A stretch of DNA of 64,000 nucleotides from LMUY01 sp965199105 (lineage in GTDB: Bacteria > Pseudomonadota > Alphaproteobacteria > Acetobacterales > Acetobacteraceae), in assembly GCA_965199105.1 (NCBI GenBank), contig CBDAQO010000002.1, positions 2,356,001 to 2,420,000 of the forward strand, read 5' to 3'. The notes beneath the pieces are model-generated. The model was not told the origin of the DNA and made no database searches. It worked only from the letters and a program-made list of their open reading frames with translations. The translations under genes were made by a program, and so were the position numbers. Of the stretch, positions 60,196 to 64,000 are shown piece after piece. Each line of letters opens with the position of its first letter. Position 1 is the stretch's first letter.

Positions 60196-61406
60196 GCCCG
60201 GCTCCAGGGCCAGCGCCGCTTGGTATCGCTGTTCGCTTCCTGGCCGAAGGTGATGTGTTTGGCCAGGTCGGTAATGCCGGTTCTGAAGCTGCCGCGACCC
60301 TTGGCGGCAGGTTCGGCGAGGCCCTCTGCCGTCGCAAGGGGGCGAGGCTGGTCTGGCACGACCACGTCAACCGCTGTGCCGAGAGCGTCTTCCATTTGGC
60401 GGCGTGTGAGGCCGCCGGGCAGGCCGGCACGGTTCATCACGATGACGGCTCGCCTTGCCTGAGCTGGGCCTGCGGGCAAGGCCAGCAGACGCAGCGTGTC
60501 ACGGACGCCGGCGAGGGTCGGTGTGGTGATGAGGACGCGCTGGTTGGCAAGCTCGAGGAGGTTGCGAGAGAAGCTTGTATCGCGGAACGGGACGTCAGCG
60601 ACGAGGAAGTTGAAGCGACGGCGCAGCAAGGCAATGAGACGCTCTGCCGCGCCGGGCGCGTAGTCAGGCTGCTGAGCCAGGCTTTCCTCTGCAGCCAGCA
60701 AGTGGAGGCGGTCGGCTAGCGGCATGGCCGTGCGCTCGATGAACAGCTCGTCAACTCGGTCTGGCTGCTCGAGCGCGGATCGCAAGCCGGGCCCGGTTTG
60801 AGCGCCGAGCAGCATCGCCGCGGTTCCCATCTGGAGGTCGGCGTCGAGCAGAGCGGTATGGCGCCTGGCCGATTGCGAAAGGAACCAAGCGAGGTTGGCG
60901 GCAAGGGTTGTCGCGCCGACGCCGCCGCGTGTGCCGGTAAACGTGACGAGGCGGCCACCGACGGCGACGTTGGTGTACGGCTGCTGTGACATGCGGGCGC
61001 CGAAGTGACGGGCGACCATCTCGGCGACCAGGGGTTTGTAGAGGTATTCGGCCGCACCGAGGCTTCGTGTAATCTGGCGGTAGAAGGCGACATCCTCGCG
61101 ATCGCCGATCACCATGACCTGGACATCAGGTTCGACCACGTGGGAGAGGTCACTGAGCAGCGTTAGGGGCTGCGACTCGCCGCTAATGTCGATGACGAGC
61201 GCCCGCGGGGTGGCGGTTTTGGCCAGCGCGGCCAGCGCGGTTCGCACGTTGCCGCGGCGTACCTCGAAGCCGGCCGGGACTGCCTCGGAGAGGCCTTCCC
61301 TGAGCACGGCCTCGCTGTCGGCATCGGCAACGAAGGCGATCAGATTGGCCCGATCGCCGGGCGAAGAGTTGTTGGTGGCAATGGTGGGATTGGCGGTCGT
61401 GTCCAT
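60192..61406 (-). CDS. cpaE: CpaE/TadZ, polar localisation ATPase
   Basis: 404 residues. N-terminal receiver-like domain (about 20-135, without phospho-acceptor signature), then a ParA/MinD-type ATPase with deviant Walker A FTGTRGGVGATTLAANLAWF, in which the usual Lys of GK[ST] is replaced (GGVGATT). LLDADLQMGTAAMLLGAQ is the switch region. TadZ marks the pole for Tad assembly. One-base overlap with the previous stop (TGATG). Confidence 0.93.
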   Translation of the reverse strand: MDTTANPTIATNNSSPGDRANLIAFVADADSEAVLREGLSEAVPAGFEVRRGNVRTALAALAKTATPRALVIDISGESQPLTLLSDLSHVVEPDVQVMVIGDREDVAFYRQITRSLGAAEYLYKPLVAEMVARHFGARMSQQPYTNVAVGGRLVTFTGTRGGVGATTLAANLAWFLSQSARRHTALLDADLQMGTAAMLLGAQTGPGLRSALEQPDRVDELFIERTAMPLADRLHLLAAEESLAQQPDYAPGAAERLIALLRRRFNFLVADVPFRDTSFSRNLLELANQRVLITTPTLAGVRDTLRLLALPAGPAQARRAVIVMNRAGLPGGLTRRQMEDALGTAVDVVVPDQPRPLATAEGLAEPAAKGRGSFRTGITDLAKHITFGQEANSDTKRRWPWSRA

Positions 61407-61720
61407 CAGTCGCTGTCCCCGGCTGGAGCGGAGGCGGTCCCGGTATTGACCGTGATGGGCGAGATCTTCGAGGCGGTGGCGTCTCCGAGTTCTTTCACCC
61501 GGCCTGACCGGTAGCGCGCGACCGCTGCTGCCATGACCTGGCCGTCGGCGGCGGTATCGACCGCGCCGGCGGTGAGGTCGTCTGGGTTAGCGATCATGGC
61601 GCGCAAGTTCCGGTCGTTGGCGCCGTTGGGGCGCCACACACCTTCGCGGGTGTAGGGGTCTTGCGCCGCGCAGCCTGACACGAGCAGTGAAGCAATGGTG
61701 GCGAGGATGATGGTTTTCAT
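61406..61720 (-). CDS. cpaD: Short CpaD-like lipoprotein
   Basis: 104 residues. Lipobox LLVSGCAAQ, then RPNGANDRNLRAMIANPDDL, AAAVARYRSGRVKELGDATA, matching the conserved NxxNLxxMIANPxDLxxG and RYR core of CpaD; the family is usually about 200 residues, so this is a short version. Outer-membrane protein assisting the secretin. Overlaps cpaC by four bases. Confidence 0.85.
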   Translation of the reverse strand: MKTIILATIASLLVSGCAAQDPYTREGVWRPNGANDRNLRAMIANPDDLTAGAVDTAADGQVMAAAVARYRSGRVKELGDATASKISPITVNTGTASAPAGDSD

Positions 61721-63096
61721 TGGATCATAAATCCTGCGTCGCCGGGGATGTTCGGACGCGCCATGGCAGTCGAGGTGCCCGAGCGAGCCTTCTGCCGCAG
61801 CAGGAGGATGCGCTCGAGGTCGCTGGGGGGCCGCCAGCCATCATCGGGCATGGTCAGGGCCGACGGGCTGCTGGCGGGTTGCACCAGGTATGGCGTGACC
61901 ATGATGACGAGTTCGGTTTCGTTGCGTTGGAAGCTGTCGGAGCGGAACAGGGCGCCCAGGATCGGCACGTCTCCGAGGAAGGGAGTGCCGTTCTGCGTGA
62001 TGGTGGTGGTGTCTTGCAGGAGGCCGGCGATGGCGAAGCTTTGGCCGCTGCCGAGCTCAACGGTGGTATCCGCGCGCCGGACCTGCAGGGCCGGTATGGC
62101 GATGGACGGAGTGCCCGATCCACCACCGAGTTGGACGGCGCCTTGGTTGGTGATCTGGCTGACTTCTGGCCGGACGTGAAGGCTGATGCGTCCGTTGGTC
62201 ATGACGGTTGGGACAAAGGAGAGGCTGACGCCGTATTGCTTGAACTCCACCGTGATGGTGTTGTTGAGGTTGGCGATCGGGATGGGGAACTCGCCGCCGA
62301 CGAGGAAGCTGGCCGGCTCTCCGCTCATGGTGGTCAGGTTTGGCTCGGCGAGCACGTGGACGAGGGAGTCTTGTGCCAGCGCGTCGATCACGGCGTTGAT
62401 GTCGAGGGCTTTTCCGAGTGTGTTGAAGTTGTAACCACCGCCGATCGCGGCGGACGCAGCCGTCACGAGTTGTGGCACGGAGGCGTAACTCAGCGCGCCG
62501 TAGCGGCCGCCGATATTGGCGAGGGCTTGCCAGTTGACGCCGAGCTCCCGGGTCAAGTTGCGGCCCATCTCGACCACGCGGACCCGCAGGTTCACCTGGA
62601 CCGGCGTGGTGACGACCGACCTGTCGTCGAGCTTTTGCTTGTCGGCGAGATTAGACTTGGCGATCCGCTCGGCGAACTCCGCCTCACGGGGGTTGCGTGC
62701 CTGACCATCCAGCACGATGCCGTTGGATTTGGCGCTGGCCGCCAGGTTGCCCGACGGGATGGCGCGGCCGATTTGCTCACCGGCCGCGTTGGCGGCGTAG
62801 CCGTTGGGGGCGACCGTGACGTCGAACTGGGCGATTGGCTGGCCGGTGGCGGACATTGCGGCGACGGTGGTGTGCCCCGGTCCGACACCGAAGAGGAAGA
62901 GGCTGGTCGGGCTGGCCGGACGCACCTCGATGACCTTGGGGTCGGCGGCGAACACGCTGGCTGCCGGGGCGCTCAGCGTGATGATCTTGCCCGAGCCCGC
63001 CTCGATGGTGAGCGGGGCCTGCCCCTCGGCAGTGGGCTGCCGGGCTGCCATGCAAAGCAAGGCGGCAAACAGCGGAAATACGAGCCGAGAGACCAT
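61717..63096 (-). CDS. cpaC: CpaC/RcpA, Flp pilus secretin
   Basis: 459 residues. Signal peptide, N-terminal domain LTIEAGSGKIITLSAPAASV, BON/N-like domain, secretin core VQVNLRVRVVEMGRNLTREL, GVNWQALANIGGRYGALSYA, LAEPNLTTMSGEPASFLVGG, EFPIPIANLN, and C-terminal QRNETELVIMVTPYLVQP. Forms the outer-membrane gate for the pilus. Start overlaps the cpaB stop by one base (TGATG). Confidence 0.96.
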   Translation of the reverse strand: MVSRLVFPLFAALLCMAARQPTAEGQAPLTIEAGSGKIITLSAPAASVFAADPKVIEVRPASPTSLFLFGVGPGHTTVAAMSATGQPIAQFDVTVAPNGYAANAAGEQIGRAIPSGNLAASAKSNGIVLDGQARNPREAEFAERIAKSNLADKQKLDDRSVVTTPVQVNLRVRVVEMGRNLTRELGVNWQALANIGGRYGALSYASVPQLVTAASAAIGGGYNFNTLGKALDINAVIDALAQDSLVHVLAEPNLTTMSGEPASFLVGGEFPIPIANLNNTITVEFKQYGVSLSFVPTVMTNGRISLHVRPEVSQITNQGAVQLGGGSGTPSIAIPALQVRRADTTVELGSGQSFAIAGLLQDTTTITQNGTPFLGDVPILGALFRSDSFQRNETELVIMVTPYLVQPASSPSALTMPDDGWRPPSDLERILLLRQKARSGTSTAMARPNIPGDAGFMIQ

Positions 63097-63968
63097 CAGA
63101 ACTTGAACTCCTTGCCTTCTGCAGTGCCTTGGAACAGGTGCAGCGTTACTGCGGGTGCTTCGACGGCCTTTGGTGCTTCGCGGTCGAGGGCGGGCGACAC
63201 GTCTCCGCCCCAGGTGGTCTGGATGGGCGGCTGTAGCCCTGGGCTGTCGTTGTCGGGCGTTGCCGCCGAGGATTCGGCGGAGCGGACGGCCAGGGACAAG
63301 TGGCCGAGGCGGGTGGCTACGGCGATCCGCTCGGCCTGGCTTGGCGTGACTTCGAGGGTGACTGTCCGGCTTGCGGTGGCGCCGGTGTTTTCGCTGCCGG
63401 GTGCGACGCCGCGAGCCAGGGTCTGGTCGATGGCGATGACCCTGACGTCGGCCAGCACCGTTTCTGCGGCGACACGTTTGGAGGCGGGCAAGGCGGGGTT
63501 GTCGAGGCTTTGTGTCAGGATCAGGTCGACGCGGTCGCCCGGCCAGATCAACCCGGCGCTGCCGCTCACGTTGTCCACGCCGACGCTGGCTGCGCGCATG
63601 CCGACGCCGAGCACTGCGGCGAGGAAGCCATGGTCGCCGGGTCGCATCAGGTCGACTGCGAGCACGGGCTCGCCGGTGCTGAGGCTGCGCTTGAGCATGG
63701 CGCCGGCAAGGTCGGCCCGCAGGGCCGGGGCGTCGTCCTGGGCGCCGGGGGGCGGCGACACCATCGCGAGGGCGGACAGGTTCTCGGGCTTGAGCAGCGT
63801 GCCGCCGCGGAGCGGCCCGGCGGCCACGAGGATGTTTCGCTGGGGGGCTGGCGCGGACGCCGGGTCAGCGGATTGGGTCTTTGCTGGCCGGGTTGCGAGC
63901 CATGCGACGGTGCCGAAGCCGGTGACGCCGAGAGCCAGGAGCACGAAGACCGCTAAGCGCAAGATCAT
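63096..63968 (-). CDS. cpaB: CpaB/RcpC, Flp pilus assembly protein
   Basis: 290 residues. One N-terminal helix (LRLAVFVLLALGVTGFGTVA), SAF domain (NILVAAGPLRGGTLLKPENL), and RcpC core GMRAASVGVDNVSGSAGLIW, PGDRVDLILTQSLD, TVTLEVTPSQAERIAVATRL. Periplasmic component, probably linking secretin to peptidoglycan. The prepilin peptidase and flp pilin genes would lie beyond 64000. Confidence 0.94.
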   Translation of the reverse strand: MILRLAVFVLLALGVTGFGTVAWLATRPAKTQSADPASAPAPQRNILVAAGPLRGGTLLKPENLSALAMVSPPPGAQDDAPALRADLAGAMLKRSLSTGEPVLAVDLMRPGDHGFLAAVLGVGMRAASVGVDNVSGSAGLIWPGDRVDLILTQSLDNPALPASKRVAAETVLADVRVIAIDQTLARGVAPGSENTGATASRTVTLEVTPSQAERIAVATRLGHLSLAVRSAESSAATPDNDSPGLQPPIQTTWGGDVSPALDREAPKAVEAPAVTLHLFQGTAEGKEFKF

Positions 63969-64000
63969 GATTCAGTTTCCCAACAGGACGAAACACGCGC

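Overview
The window is high-GC (about 70%) alphaproteobacterial chromosome, most likely from a member of the Acetobacteraceae (Rhodospirillales). Evidence: the alphaproteobacterial order mutY / DUF721(dciA) / thiol-oxidoreductase / smc, the hflK-hflC-degP operon, a Tad pilus operon in the cpaBCDEF-tadBCD order, and polyol uptake and pyrimidine-degradation genes of alphaproteobacterial type. Genus is not resolvable from the sequence alone. No rRNA, tRNA or CRISPR array was seen.

Layout. 1-3.9 kb: membrane-protein quality control (degP start, hflC, hflK) divergent from the Fe-S carrier ATPase mrp. 3.9-13.4 kb: a tightly overlapping minus-strand glycan operon (two nucleotide-sugar epimerases, a B12-binding-type radical SAM protein, three glycosyltransferases, an acyltransferase, a 14-TM exporter). 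13.5-20.4 kb: small lipoproteins, a dienelactone hydrolase, hisA translationally coupled to a TibC/Aah-type autotransporter heptosyltransferase and an alpha/beta hydrolase, an aldose epimerase and DoxX. 20.5-24.2 kb: an accessory patch with a relic gene, a PD-(D/E)XK nuclease-like gene behind a perfect palindrome, a truncated integrase, a low-GC orphan gene and a NUDIX hydrolase. 24.4-32.6 kb: a polyol operon (xylulokinase, ABC importer, mannitol 2-dehydrogenase, cysteine hydrolase). 32.6-34.4 kb: a low-GC patch that appears to hold one gene split in two by about 1 kb of inserted DNA. 34.5-36.5 kb: rutA, a small conserved-looking protein, and rutC. 36.6-41.5 kb: phosphatase-like protein, uppP, SGNH hydrolase, MFS transporter, mutY. 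41.5-47.4 kb: dciA, L,D-transpeptidase, Tat-exported DsbA-like protein, smc. 47.4-50.5 kb: a stretch of gene scraps (truncated LysR, deleted SDR, YhaV toxin tail, GlxA tail) around intact DJ-1 and TetR genes. 50.5-55.1 kb: HxlR/SDR pair, a sugar-acid dehydratase and its likely transporter. 55.1-56.2 kb: no gene seen. 56.2-64 kb: the Tad operon, running off the right edge toward the pilin genes.

Recurring theme: several families of short palindromic repeats are dispersed in intergenic gaps. Several of them directly abut genes or supply their TAG stop codon. Two hairpins hold a Shine-Dalgarno sequence, one ahead of rutA (in the stem) and one ahead of the nuclease-like gene (in the loop); these are the clearest regulatory candidates. 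The best candidates for undescribed biology are the radical-SAM glycan operon, the orphan heptosyltransferase fused into a hisA operon, the nuclease/integrase pair with its palindrome, and the split low-GC gene.
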